From: JAJCYL01 sp040222875
Lineage (GTDB): Bacteria; Bacteroidota; Bacteroidia; Cytophagales; Cyclobacteriaceae
Assembly: GCA_040222875.1 (NCBI GenBank)
Contig: JAVKCG010000027.1
Location: forward strand, 186,001-250,000
Direction of reading: 5' to 3'
Length of the DNA stretch: 64,000 nucleotides
Below are positions 16,547 through 26,238 of the stretch, in pieces. The first letter of the stretch is position 1. Each line of letters starts with the position of its first letter. The position numbers and the translations under genes are program-made. The notes under the pieces were generated by a model. That model was not told the origin of the DNA. It worked only from the letters and a program-made list of their open reading frames with translations, and did not search any database.

Positions 16547-18922
16547 TCAATCTTGCCTCAAAAATCTAACAGGGTTAGACAACGAAACTTTTAGTGATCG
16601 ATAACCCACAGTTAAAATCAAGACGGCGATGATACCAGTAAGCGATAAGACAAATGCCATTACAGGCACTTCAATCCTGTTTGAAAAATCGTTTAACCAG
16701 TTTTGAGCACCGAAATAAGTTACTACGGCTCCAAGGCTAAATCCAATCAATACTAATCTTAAAAAATAGCCAGCAATTAAGTAAAGAAGGCTACTAAGTG
16801 AAGCACCTACAACTTTTCTTATACTAATTTCCTTTTGTCTTTTTTCAAGAATAAATGCTGCCAGTCCGTAAAGGCCAAGAGCCGCTATTATCATCCCGAT
16901 AAAAGTGAAAACAGAGCTTAGAGTGAGCAATCGATTTTCTTCTTCATACATACGCTCTACATTTCGATCAATAAATAGAGGCTCAAATGGCAGCTCAGGA
17001 TTAATCGACTCCCAAACCCCCTGAACCGAGGCCATAGCATCAGACCTCGAACCTGTAGTTTTTACTGCCAAATAACGATGAACAGGATTCTCATGAATCC
17101 TATGAAAATGGAGCGTTGGTTGTATTTCGTTTCTTAAAGTTTCATAGTGAAAGTCTTTTACTACACCGACCACTTTAATTTGTGAATTACCTATTTGTAA
17201 AACCTTGTCTTCAGCATCCTGCCAGCCAAATGCCTTTAGTGCCGCCTCATTCAGGATCACGGAATTCCTTTGATTTCCCTCAACATCAGGCATAAATGGG
17301 ATACCATCAATTAATTCAATTCCATAGGTATCAAAAAAGGATGCGTCAAGGTAAGTGTACCTCATTCGCAAGGGATCTCCATCCCAATCAACAGGTCTGA
17401 CAAAAGTGTGGCTTCCTGTCCATTCCGTTGGGATATTTCGTGAAAATGTAAAGTCTTCTACAAACGACTGTTGAGCGAGTTCGGCACTGAAAGTTTTGAG
17501 TTTGTTCACCTTTATGTCCTGATCTGGGAAATCCCTGTCATCTAATGGCAGCACTATTAAATTTTCTTCCTCAAAACCCATATCGGCAGTCACCATATGG
17601 CTGATTTGAAAATTAATGATCAATGAACCAGTGATCAAAATTGTAGCAAGTGCAAATTGAAGCACAACCAATCCATTTCGTCCAGCGCCTTTTGATTTAG
17701 CTGCTGAGGAACCCCTTAAAATGTCAAGGGTTTTGATTCTTGAGAGAAAAATTGCAGGGTAAAATCCGGCCAGCAAACCTGAGATTACGCCAAACCCCAA
17801 AAGACTTAACCATCCCGTAGAATTGTTAATCAGATCGATATTCAATTCCATCTCGATTAAATCTGAGATATAAGGGAGGCCTATAAAAACGAGAACTAAG
17901 GCCAGCCCAAGGCCTATGAATGTAAACAGGATTGCTTCGCTTAAAAATTGGTTTCTAAGATGACCCCTCATGGCACCCAATACTTTCTTCACCCCAATTT
18001 CTTTAGCCCTATCCATTGATCTGGCTGTAGCCATATTCATGAAGTTTATCAGAGCGATAATCAAAATACCGATTCCGGCATAAAGTAAGGTATATGCATT
18101 ATCAACATCCCCTAGAAAAGTGTCGTAGCTCTCAGTAAGTGGCAGCAACTTAAGGTTCGTTCTTTTGCTTGTTTCCTCATCCCAGGTTTTGGTAACAAAA
18201 TCAGGAAAGGATTGATCAAGTGTTTGAACAGCCTCCGGTGAATTCAACTTCACGTAGGTATAAATGAATGACGCATCCCAAAGGTTTTCAACTTCTGAAT
18301 AAGCAGGAATACTTTCAAAGTTGATTACAATGTTGGGTTCGATGGTGGTGTTACCGGGATAGTCATCTAAAACAGCTGATACCACGTAATCCTTATCAAG
18401 TTGAAAATCGCCGTTGATTATCCTAATGGTTTCACCAACTGCATTTTCATTTCCGAAATAGGTGATTGCGGCTTCTTTCGACAGGACAACATGGCCAAAG
18501 TCGTCTATTGGCTTTTCACTATCTCCGTGAAGTATATTGAATGAAAACATCTCGAAGAATTGAGGGTCAGCCAGAATTGTAACATCATCAATTTCTTCAT
18601 CATTAACCTTAATTCTGCTATCAGCGTCAAAAAACCGACTTCCCGCATCAATCTGTGGGAAATCAGTTTTTAGTTGGTTTAGCAATGGAACCCACGTATC
18701 ATATGTGGGCTGAACACCTGTTGGGGTAATCCGTTCTTTGTAAACCATATAAATGGAATCGGCATTTTTATGGAATTTGTCATAATTAAAGACATAAAAA
18801 GAATAGATACCAATGGCAATTGACGCTGAGAGCCCTACAGCCAATCCTGCCAGATTGATTATAGCAAAAAGCTTATGCTTGAGAAGGCTCCGAAAGGTTA
18901 GATTAATGTAAGTTTTGAGCAT
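16547..18922 (-). CDS. FtsX-like (MacB-type) ABC transporter permease
   Basis: A 791-residue protein with the repeated Cytophagales architecture: an N-terminal membrane helix after MLKTYINLTFRSLLKHKLF, a MacB-type periplasmic domain (about 50-270), an FtsX three-helix block (about 285-400), a further helix with a second periplasmic domain, then a C-terminal FtsX block ending VSLSNPVRFLRQD. No ATPase gene is adjacent; in this group the ATPase is usually elsewhere. The role could be mechanotransmission or peptide/antibiotic export, as for MacB, but the substrate is unknown. It is divergent from the M20-like peptidase gene across 259 bp in which no clear promoter was seen. Confidence 0.9.
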   Translation of the reverse strand: MLKTYINLTFRSLLKHKLFAIINLAGLAVGLSASIAIGIYSFYVFNYDKFHKNADSIYMVYKERITPTGVQPTYDTWVPLLNQLKTDFPQIDAGSRFFDADSRIKVNDEEIDDVTILADPQFFEMFSFNILHGDSEKPIDDFGHVVLSKEAAITYFGNENAVGETIRIINGDFQLDKDYVVSAVLDDYPGNTTIEPNIVINFESIPAYSEVENLWDASFIYTYVKLNSPEAVQTLDQSFPDFVTKTWDEETSKRTNLKLLPLTESYDTFLGDVDNAYTLLYAGIGILIIALINFMNMATARSMDRAKEIGVKKVLGAMRGHLRNQFLSEAILFTFIGLGLALVLVFIGLPYISDLIEMELNIDLINNSTGWLSLLGFGVISGLLAGFYPAIFLSRIKTLDILRGSSAAKSKGAGRNGLVVLQFALATILITGSLIINFQISHMVTADMGFEEENLIVLPLDDRDFPDQDIKVNKLKTFSAELAQQSFVEDFTFSRNIPTEWTGSHTFVRPVDWDGDPLRMRYTYLDASFFDTYGIELIDGIPFMPDVEGNQRNSVILNEAALKAFGWQDAEDKVLQIGNSQIKVVGVVKDFHYETLRNEIQPTLHFHRIHENPVHRYLAVKTTGSRSDAMASVQGVWESINPELPFEPLFIDRNVERMYEEENRLLTLSSVFTFIGMIIAALGLYGLAAFILEKRQKEISIRKVVGASLSSLLYLIAGYFLRLVLIGFSLGAVVTYFGAQNWLNDFSNRIEVPVMAFVLSLTGIIAVLILTVGYRSLKVSLSNPVRFLRQD

Positions 18923-19181
18923 GACCTTGAGGTTTATTTTTGACGATTCAAGGTTAAGGTTGAGGGTTCTTGTTAGAAAACGGATTGTACTTAATTGTAA
19001 AAAGTATGGACTGAACTGTAATTAGAGAGTGTCAAACTTTTTAATGAATAGACCAATCCCTTAATGAGCATAACCAGTAAAAGACAGTTCCTTATCATCT
19101 ATGTTTCCCTTTAATAAAAAGTGCAGTCAAGCCCTTCCATTCTGATGCTTACATTAGCGGGTACATTTAGATTTTATAATC

Positions 19182-20693
19182 ATGAAAGCATTTCTCCCAA
19201 TATTTTGTTTCATTTTATCCTTATCAGTAAGCGCTCAAAAATTTAATCAGGAGCGGTTAAACCTGCTATCAGAAAAGTATGCCAAGGAGTCATTTCCTAT
19301 ATTAAAAGACATCCTGAGCATTCCTAATGACGCCTTTTACACTGATGATATTGAGAAGAATGTTCAATGGTGTGAAAAGGCTTTTGAGGCCCGAAATTTT
19401 ACAACAACCAGAATAGAAACAGATTATGTGCCCTTGTTGCTTGCTGAAAGAAAGGTGAAAAGGGCCAAAAAGACGGTGCTGATTTATCTTCAGATTGATG
19501 GACAGCCAACCGATACCTCAAGATGGTTTCAGGAAAGTCCGTACAAACCTGTTCTTAAAAAAGAAAATAGTGAGGGCAATTGGGATGAAATCCCGTGGGA
19601 TCAGATTGAGCAATATGATGACGACTGGCGTGTATTTGCGAGATCTGCCTCTGATGCCAAAGGTCCCGTTGCCATGTTTCTAGCTTCTCTTGATGCCATT
19701 GCGGAAGCGGGGGTTGAACCGAATTTTAACATGAAGGTGATTATGGATTTTGAGGAAGAAATGGGGTCTCCTCATCTTCCTGGTGCGGTGATTGCCAATG
19801 CAGAGTTACTTGCCTCAGATATGTTGATAATTTTTGATGGCCCCCGGCATATTACTAACAAACCCACACTTACTTTCGGAGCAAGGGGCATTGCCACAAT
19901 TCAACTCACAACATTTGGCCCAATAGTGCCCCAACATAGCGGACATTTTGGAAACTATGCACCTAATCCTGCATTTAGACTTTCACAATTATTAGCCTCA
20001 ATGAAAGACGATGATGGCAGGGTAACCATCCCCGGTTTTTATGATAATATTACGATTTCAGCTGAAACAGAGGCCATATTAAAAGCAGTGCCTGATGATG
20101 AAAACCAGATACGGGACAGGCTGCAACTTGGCAGTGTAGATAAAGTCGGAAGCTATTACCAGGAGGCGATTCAATATCCTTCTTTGAATGTACGGGGTAT
20201 GCAGTCTGGTTGGATAAATGAAAAAGTGAGAACTATTATACCTGGCTGGGCAAGGGCTGAAATTGATGTGCGCCTGGTTAAAGAATCTGACCCTGAAAGA
20301 TTGATCAGCTTAATCCGGGATCACGTTGAGGCTCAGGGATATTTCGTTACGGATACCGAACCAACCAAGGAAGAGCGGATGAATAATGAAAAGATAGCCT
20401 CATTTACTTATGAAATTTCCTATCAATCATTCAGAACAGATTTTGATTCGGATGTTGGGGTTTGGTTAAGAAAGGCTCTTAATAAAGCATTTAATGAAGA
20501 CCCCATCATGATCAGAATGAGTGGTGGCTCAATTCCGATTTCACCTTTCGTGACAACATTAAATATTCCTGCCGTAACGGTGCCAACCGTCAACAGGGAC
20601 AACAATCAGCACAGCCCTAATGAGAATATTAGACTTGGCAATTATCGTGAGGGGATAAAAACAATGATTGCGATATTGACAGAGAAACTTTAG
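19182..20693 (+). CDS. Secreted M20 family metallopeptidase-like protein
   Basis: A 503-residue protein with a signal peptide ending SVSAQ. M20 (ArgE/DapE/CPG2) features are clear: ARSASDAKGP, the catalytic-base segment DFEEEMGSPHLPG, a dimerisation lid around GIATIQLTTFG, the HSGHFGN segment, SGGSIPIS and a final QHSPNENI His. The first metal-binding motif, normally HxD, reads YLQIDGQP, so the His is Gln. Either metal binding is altered or this is a diverged subfamily. It is followed after 7 bp by an FMN reductase gene. A role in peptide or acylated amino-acid breakdown in the periplasm is inferred. Confidence 0.85.
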   Translation: MKAFLPIFCFILSLSVSAQKFNQERLNLLSEKYAKESFPILKDILSIPNDAFYTDDIEKNVQWCEKAFEARNFTTTRIETDYVPLLLAERKVKRAKKTVLIYLQIDGQPTDTSRWFQESPYKPVLKKENSEGNWDEIPWDQIEQYDDDWRVFARSASDAKGPVAMFLASLDAIAEAGVEPNFNMKVIMDFEEEMGSPHLPGAVIANAELLASDMLIIFDGPRHITNKPTLTFGARGIATIQLTTFGPIVPQHSGHFGNYAPNPAFRLSQLLASMKDDDGRVTIPGFYDNITISAETEAILKAVPDDENQIRDRLQLGSVDKVGSYYQEAIQYPSLNVRGMQSGWINEKVRTIIPGWARAEIDVRLVKESDPERLISLIRDHVEAQGYFVTDTEPTKEERMNNEKIASFTYEISYQSFRTDFDSDVGVWLRKALNKAFNEDPIMIRMSGGSIPISPFVTTLNIPAVTVPTVNRDNNQHSPNENIRLGNYREGIKTMIAILTEKL

Positions 20694-20700
20694 TCCATTT

Positions 20701-21234
20701 ATGAAGAAAATAGTAGCATTTGCTGGGAGCAATAGCGCCCAATCAATCAATAAGCAACTTGTGACCTGGGCTGCCAATCAGGCTGAAGGCATTGAATCAA
20801 CGGTACTTGATCTCAACGATTTTGAAATGCCCATATTTAGTATCGATAGAGAAAAAGACTCCGGTATTCATCAATTAGCAAAGGACTTCAAAGAAACGCT
20901 GCAATCAGCTGATGGTATTATGATCTCATTTGCTGAACACAACGGCAATGTTTCTACTGCATTCAAAAATATTTATGACTGGATGTCGAGGCTGGGGGCA
21001 CCAATTTGGATGAACAAACCAATGATGGTGATGGCCACATCACCAGGACAACGTGGCGGAAAAAGCGTTCTTGAAATCGTTACAAGCTCCTTTCCAAGAC
21101 GTGGCGCTGAAATAGCCTCATCATTCTCGTTACCATCTTTCAACGAAAATTTTGAAAATTCAAAGGGAATTTCCAACCCAGAATTAAAGGCCGAATTCGA
21201 AGAGGCTTTAGCCAAGTTCGTCAAAGCATTATAA
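20701..21234 (+). CDS. NADPH-dependent FMN reductase (flavodoxin fold)
   Basis: A 177-residue flavoprotein of the NADPH-dependent FMN reductase family. The phosphate-binding loop AFAGSNSAQSINKQL follows the first strand, and the flavin-facing segment GIMISFAEHNGNVSTAFKN corresponds to the PEYN/HNGS-type motif of the family. SPGQRGGKSVL is the usual third loop. It would reduce FMN, quinones or chromate-like acceptors in the cytoplasm. Its start lies 7 bp after the M20 peptidase stop, so the pair is co-transcribed. Confidence 0.9.
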   Translation: MKKIVAFAGSNSAQSINKQLVTWAANQAEGIESTVLDLNDFEMPIFSIDREKDSGIHQLAKDFKETLQSADGIMISFAEHNGNVSTAFKNIYDWMSRLGAPIWMNKPMMVMATSPGQRGGKSVLEIVTSSFPRRGAEIASSFSLPSFNENFENSKGISNPELKAEFEEALAKFVKAL

Positions 21235-21340
21235 GCAAGAACTAGACCTTCATAATTTAATCCGGTACAGCGTTGATCCAACTTCTGGCCTACCAACTTC
21301 GGAGAGGAGTCCGATTATTTGGTGGTTTAATAAAAAAGCC

Positions 21341-22270
21341 ATGAAGCATCCCTATCTCGTTTTGATTGTCATTTTTGCCATTGCGTGTTCCGAACCACAG
21401 CCTAAAAATCAAGAAACCCCGGAACCTGAGGTAACCACACTTGTTGCTGACGTTTACGGTGGCACTGGTGGCCTATCTGTAGACAGTTCAGGGAATATTT
21501 ACACATCTGATTTTGGGCCATTCCTTGGGCAGATCAATCCGAATTTTAAAGTTGTAAGCAAGGTATTTAAGGTGAGCCCCAAAGGGAAAGTTGAAGTTTT
21601 TTTGGATTCAATTTTAGGAGCCTCAGGGAGTGAGTTTGATGCTGATGGAAATTTTTACCAATCTAATATCAGGGGTGGATACATCACTAAAGTGGCTGGT
21701 GAAGCAGTATCAACTTATGTTACAGATAGCATTGCAGGACCGGTCGGGATAATCTTTGATAAAGACAATAATTTATACATCTGTAATTGTGGCAACAACA
21801 CAATCCGAAAGGTGACCCCTGATGGTGAAAACACACTTTTCAGTAAAGGTGAGATGTTAAAATGCCCCAACGGTATCACTCAAGATGACGTCGGCAACAT
21901 TTACATAGCCAATTTCTATGATGGCAATGTGATTAAAATTACTGCTGACGGTGAACCCAGTGTCTTCGCAACCATTCCTGGCAACAACAATGGTCACTTG
22001 ATCTACAGAGACGGAATACTTTATGTAATTGCAAGGACTGCCCATCAGGTTTACACAGTGGATATGGAAAGAAATGTGGAGCTTTTTGCTGGTACAGGTG
22101 AACGGGGAAGGAGAAATAGCTCAAGGCTTGCGTCGACCTTCTCCTACCCTAATGATCTTGATTTCAGCCCAGATGGAAAATTTCTCTATTTAAATGAATT
22201 TGCTGACTCTTTAGGTTCAGATAAAATCTTAACCCCAATGGTGATAAGAAGAATTAAGATGCCTGAGTAA
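21341..22270 (+). CDS. NHL-repeat lipoprotein (six-bladed beta-propeller)
   Basis: A 309-residue lipoprotein: the short signal peptide ends in the lipobox IAC (Cys16), followed by a polar linker. The mature protein has repeated NHL/SMP-30-like blades, for example GGLSVDSSGNIYTSDFG, PVGIIFDKDNNLYICNCGNN and PNGITQDDVGNIYIANFYDG. The pattern D-x-x-G/N-N-x-Y-I/V is regular. It is clearly related to the lipoprotein at 57306-58214, including the YICNCG-type Cys pair. Propellers of this kind bind ligands or act as lactonase-like enzymes; no catalytic site could be assigned. Confidence 0.85.
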   Translation: MKHPYLVLIVIFAIACSEPQPKNQETPEPEVTTLVADVYGGTGGLSVDSSGNIYTSDFGPFLGQINPNFKVVSKVFKVSPKGKVEVFLDSILGASGSEFDADGNFYQSNIRGGYITKVAGEAVSTYVTDSIAGPVGIIFDKDNNLYICNCGNNTIRKVTPDGENTLFSKGEMLKCPNGITQDDVGNIYIANFYDGNVIKITADGEPSVFATIPGNNNGHLIYRDGILYVIARTAHQVYTVDMERNVELFAGTGERGRRNSSRLASTFSYPNDLDFSPDGKFLYLNEFADSLGSDKILTPMVIRRIKMPE

Positions 22271-22399
22271 CCGTCTCAATTGGCAGCAATTTCCAGTTTT
22301 CTAACAATAACTTAATCAAACTAGATGGGAATCGAGTGACACATTAAAAATTAGGGATAAATTTATACGGGTGAACAGCCATCCTATAATCCTGATTTA

Positions 22400-25300
22400 A
22401 TGAATGTCTCTTTCAAATGTACCTTAATTATTTTCCTTACAATTGGGACTTTCGATGGCTTCGGAAAAAACGTAGAATCTGGGCAGGTCTTTCTTTCCAT
22501 TGGAATTGAATGGCATGATAAGCTACAACATGACAGTGCTATTTATTACTTCAGAAAAGCAAATCGCTCTTTTAAAAAACAACTGGAATGGGAGGAATAT
22601 TTTGAAGGCTTATGTAGAATTAGTCGCTCTTTTTCGATATCCCAACAACTTGATTCCGCAACTGACAACTTAAAGAAAGCAAGGCAAGTCCTACAAAAGA
22701 ACCTAAACTCTAAAGATTCTCTGAAGGCAAATTACAACTTTGAGTATGCGTTTATGCTTACGCAACGTGGCAGTTTTAATGAAGCAATTGAGTATTTAAT
22801 TGAATGCATTGAAATAAGAACCCGAACACTCAGTGACACGCTACTACTGTCTGACACTTACACTAACCTCGGGGTAAGTTATGGACAAATTGGCGACTAT
22901 GACAATGAGATAAAAAGTTATGAAAAGGCTCTTCAACTAAAATCTAAAATCCTTGAGGATGAATTCGACACTGATTTGGCAACTATATACAGCAATCTGG
23001 GGACAACTCATCAGCAGATAGGAGATCATGCCAGAGCTTTGGACTATTACTTCAAAACGTTACATATTGATTTAAAGGTATTAGGAGAATCCCACCCATT
23101 TGTAGCACAAGACTACAACCTCATTTCATCTGCTTATGCGCATTCTGGCAGGTATGATGAATCCATTCGCTATCAAAAAATGTCGCAGGAGATTTATATT
23201 CAACAGTATGGAGACATTCATTATAAGCTGGTTTATGGTTACAGTAATATGGCACTGGCTTTAAGTGGAAAGGGCAATTATTCACAAGCAATCAATTATT
23301 TGAAAAAAGGAGTTGAGGTAGTGAAAAAGCTTTACCCAAAGGGCAACTTCAGAACCGTCGAAGTACTCCAAAACCTAGGAGAAGCCTATTCTAAAATTCA
23401 TGCCTATGATTCAGCAATATTGGTTTTGAAAGAGTCATCTAACATGATGGAGGCCATTGAACCTGGCAATTACAGAGTAGCAAAGGCTATGGATTTGGTT
23501 GCTTTGATTCATTTAAAACGAGGAGATTACAATAAAGCATTAAAATATTGCCAAGTTGCATTAAGCTTATATTCCAAGGGGTACCTCACTGAAAAAATCT
23601 ATGAGCATCCGGATGCCGACAATGTTAGTGTGGAATTACTTTTCTTGAAGGCCCTCAATCATAAATCTCAAGCTTTGAGTTTAAGATTTGATCAACTTTC
23701 GGAAATTAAAGACCTGGAATTTGCATTCGAGACCAGCTTATTCGCAATTAGTCAACTGGAAGCTTATCGACGGGAGTTTAGACTGGAGCGTTCTAAAATT
23801 GATCTTAATTCTCAAACCATATCTATTTACGAACAAGCTCTTTCCTGTGCTTATCAACTATTCATACAAACCGGGGAAGAAAAGTATAAAAATAAGGCCT
23901 TTGCACTTTCTGAGAAAAGTAAAGCATTTATACTTAGACTGTCAGTTGAGAAAGACAGAGCCACTCAATTCAGCGGAATTCCAGATGCATTGTTGTCCAA
24001 GGAACGATCTCTTCAAAATAAAATAGCTTTTGAGCGGGGTCGTATTACTCAATTTGAAGCAACCAATGCCAAGGACAAAGTACTTGAAAGCAAGAGTAAC
24101 TTATTTAGTTACCTCAAAAATCTGGAACATCTTATTTCTAAAATGGAAAAAGATTTCCCCAGATATTATCAACTGAAATATGCCCAAAATGAGCCTGATA
24201 TAAATAAACTTCAGGACAAGTTATCTCCTGATCAACTCTTCATCGAATACTTTGTTGGCGATTCAAACATTTATATTCTGAGTGCCACTATCGATAAATT
24301 CAATATCCATTTATATCCAAAAGACGAATCTTATACGAACTCAGTTCAGAGCTTCACCAGATCGCTGACCGATTATGACTTGCTACAAATTGAACCTAAG
24401 GCTTCTGATTCCATCTATATTAGTTCAGCCTCGTCACTTTATGAAAAATTGATTGAGCCGATTTTAAAACAACACCAATCATCTATTACTAAATTGATTT
24501 TGGTGCCTGATAATGAACTTGAGGCAATCAGCTTTGAAGCATTACTAACAGCGAAGGGTGATTATCGGTCAATCGACTACACCAGCCTTCCATATTTGCT
24601 CAACGACTTTCAAATAAGCTATGAGAGGGCCGGTGCAAGCCTTTTTCGCAATGAATCAATAACTTCATCTTCCACTTTGGCTTTTGCAGGCTTTGCCAGC
24701 GGCTTTGAGAAAAATCCAATACCTGATTCATTAGATAGCTCCATCAGTCACTCAATTAGGTTAGGTAATTGGAAACTTCCGGGTGCAAAAGAAGAAGTAA
24801 GGGTTGTGTCGCAATTAATGAATGGATCAACATTTATTGACAGTGCGGCAACCGAATCTACCTTTAAGAAAAAAAGTAGCAAGTATCGGGTTCTTCATCT
24901 CGCAATGCATGGTGTAATGAGAACTGACAATCAAAATGCTGAATTAATTTTCTCAGGTGAAAAAGGAACTGATGAGGATGGCTTTTTAACCGTACCAGAA
25001 ATCTATAATCTGGATTTGAATGCTGATCTGGTAGTTTTAGGTGCGTGTCATAGTGGTTCTGGTGAGGTTAAACGGGGTGAGGGAACAATGAGTCTCTCAA
25101 GAGCTTTTCAATACGCAGGTGCACAATCTGTGATGATGAGCCTCTGGAAGATTCCGGATGAACCCACCAAAAATCTGATGATTGGTTTCTATAAGGGCCT
25201 TCAGGACAAAATGTCAAAAGATGAGGCCTTAAGAAATTCCAAACTTGCATATTTAAGCGCTCTTGAAGACCCACTTTACGGTCACCCTTACTACTGGGCT

Positions 25301-25438
25301 GGGTTTATTTTAACAGGCAATCCTGAGCCATTAGAAAGTCCTGCATTCCCTTTTACAATTTTATATTTCTGTATAGCCGTGGCTGCAATTTTTATTCTGG
25401 TTTTCAGAACTAGACTTATCAGACTCCTAATTATTTGA
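22400..25438 (+). CDS. TPR-CHAT protease (caspase-like), secreted and membrane-anchored
   Basis: A 1012-residue protein. A signal peptide (residues 1-23) is followed by about eight TPR units (roughly 45-420; for example TDLATIYSNLGTTHQQIGDHARALDYY), a helical linker and a C-terminal CHAT domain (about 690-975). The caspase-like dyad is intact: His837 in HLAMHG and Cys883 in LGACHSGSG. A hydrophobic helix at about 985-1003 followed by RTRLIRLL suggests a C-terminal anchor with the protease in the periplasm. It converges on, and overlaps by 8 bp, the anti-sigma-like gene, which also has TPR-like repeats outside the membrane. That pairing suggests the protease senses or cleaves the anti-sigma protein. 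Confidence 0.9.
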   Translation: MNVSFKCTLIIFLTIGTFDGFGKNVESGQVFLSIGIEWHDKLQHDSAIYYFRKANRSFKKQLEWEEYFEGLCRISRSFSISQQLDSATDNLKKARQVLQKNLNSKDSLKANYNFEYAFMLTQRGSFNEAIEYLIECIEIRTRTLSDTLLLSDTYTNLGVSYGQIGDYDNEIKSYEKALQLKSKILEDEFDTDLATIYSNLGTTHQQIGDHARALDYYFKTLHIDLKVLGESHPFVAQDYNLISSAYAHSGRYDESIRYQKMSQEIYIQQYGDIHYKLVYGYSNMALALSGKGNYSQAINYLKKGVEVVKKLYPKGNFRTVEVLQNLGEAYSKIHAYDSAILVLKESSNMMEAIEPGNYRVAKAMDLVALIHLKRGDYNKALKYCQVALSLYSKGYLTEKIYEHPDADNVSVELLFLKALNHKSQALSLRFDQLSEIKDLEFAFETSLFAISQLEAYRREFRLERSKIDLNSQTISIYEQALSCAYQLFIQTGEEKYKNKAFALSEKSKAFILRLSVEKDRATQFSGIPDALLSKERSLQNKIAFERGRITQFEATNAKDKVLESKSNLFSYLKNLEHLISKMEKDFPRYYQLKYAQNEPDINKLQDKLSPDQLFIEYFVGDSNIYILSATIDKFNIHLYPKDESYTNSVQSFTRSLTDYDLLQIEPKASDSIYISSASSLYEKLIEPILKQHQSSITKLILVPDNELEAISFEALLTAKGDYRSIDYTSLPYLLNDFQISYERAGASLFRNESITSSSTLAFAGFASGFEKNPIPDSLDSSISHSIRLGNWKLPGAKEEVRVVSQLMNGSTFIDSAATESTFKKKSSKYRVLHLAMHGVMRTDNQNAELIFSGEKGTDEDGFLTVPEIYNLDLNADLVVLGACHSGSGEVKRGEGTMSLSRAFQYAGAQSVMMSLWKIPDEPTKNLMIGFYKGLQDKMSKDEALRNSKLAYLSALEDPLYGHPYYWAGFILTGNPEPLESPAFPFTILYFCIAVAAIFILVFRTRLIRLLII

Positions 25439-26195
25439 TCATCTCCAATAACTCCCCCGCTTCCTGCCCTTTATAATTGTCCAATTCTTTTAGTTCCTCT
25501 AGAAACGACCTAGCTCCATCAGCATTACCGGAAAACAAATAAGTAAGTGCCAAAAACCACTTTGCTCTAACGCTTAAAATATGACCCGTACCAGCAACCA
25601 TTTGCAAATTTTTTAGTGCCTCATCATAATTGGGGTCATCTCTATATAGTTGGCATAAGGCAAAGTAAAATTGAGAGGTTGGATCATCCCCATCAATCTT
25701 ATCGATAGATCGAATAATTTCTATAGCACTTTCATAATTGCCGGATTTATATAATGTGCTTGCTTCTGTCCACAGTAACTCAACCTGCGACTGATCACTA
25801 CGGAATACTTCTGGGGCATTATAAGGTCTGGACAATTGTCCATTCACAAAATCGTTGACGGGGTCATTGTTTTGAAGACTGTAAAAAATGGCACCAGCTA
25901 AAATTAACAGCCCAATTGAGGCAGCTATTTTAAAAAAATAAGCAGTTCGCGTTTCCTCTTTGTTCGTACCTTCTTCTGAATAAATCCCAAGCGTTGCTTT
26001 ATAAGCTTCTATCTTTTCTCTATCGCCTTCTACTTCCTCATAATATTGCCTTAAGCCCTCAAAAACTGCCTTTAGTTCTTCAGAATTAGCTAACTGCTTT
26101 TGAATACGCTCCTGAGTTTCATAGTCAAGAATTCCATCCAAATAATCCAGAAGAAGTTCCAATGTGGGTTCCTTTGGTGTTGTATTCTTCATCAT
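25431..26195 (-). CDS. Anti-sigma factor-like membrane protein with TPR-like C-terminus
   Basis: A 254-residue protein with one membrane helix at about 86-107. The N-terminal 80 residues (LLLDYLDGILDYETQERI, then a Glu-rich helix) are cytoplasmic and resemble anti-sigma N-terminal domains, but lack the zinc-binding HxxxCxxC motif. The outer part (about 120-254) forms helical TPR-like repeats (WTEASTLYKSGNYESAIEII, QFYFALCQLYRDDPNYDEAL). It starts 43 bp after the ECF sigma gene, the standard order of a sigma/anti-sigma pair. ATGs at 26195 and 26192 are both possible starts. The anti-sigma role is inferred from order and topology. Confidence 0.75.
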   Translation of the reverse strand: MMKNTTPKEPTLELLLDYLDGILDYETQERIQKQLANSEELKAVFEGLRQYYEEVEGDREKIEAYKATLGIYSEEGTNKEETRTAYFFKIAASIGLLILAGAIFYSLQNNDPVNDFVNGQLSRPYNAPEVFRSDQSQVELLWTEASTLYKSGNYESAIEIIRSIDKIDGDDPTSQFYFALCQLYRDDPNYDEALKNLQMVAGTGHILSVRAKWFLALTYLFSGNADGARSFLEELKELDNYKGQEAGELLEMIK

Positions 26196-26238
26196 TTCAG
26201 GCTGGTAAGAGTTATTGATAATATGACGTACATTTCAA

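Noticed and set aside
22400..25438. Type III CRISPR-associated Csx29/TPR-CHAT (Craspase) relationship
   Set aside because: Although both are TPR-CHAT proteins, this one has a signal peptide and a membrane anchor and no gRAMP/Cas gene is nearby, so it is not part of a CRISPR effector.
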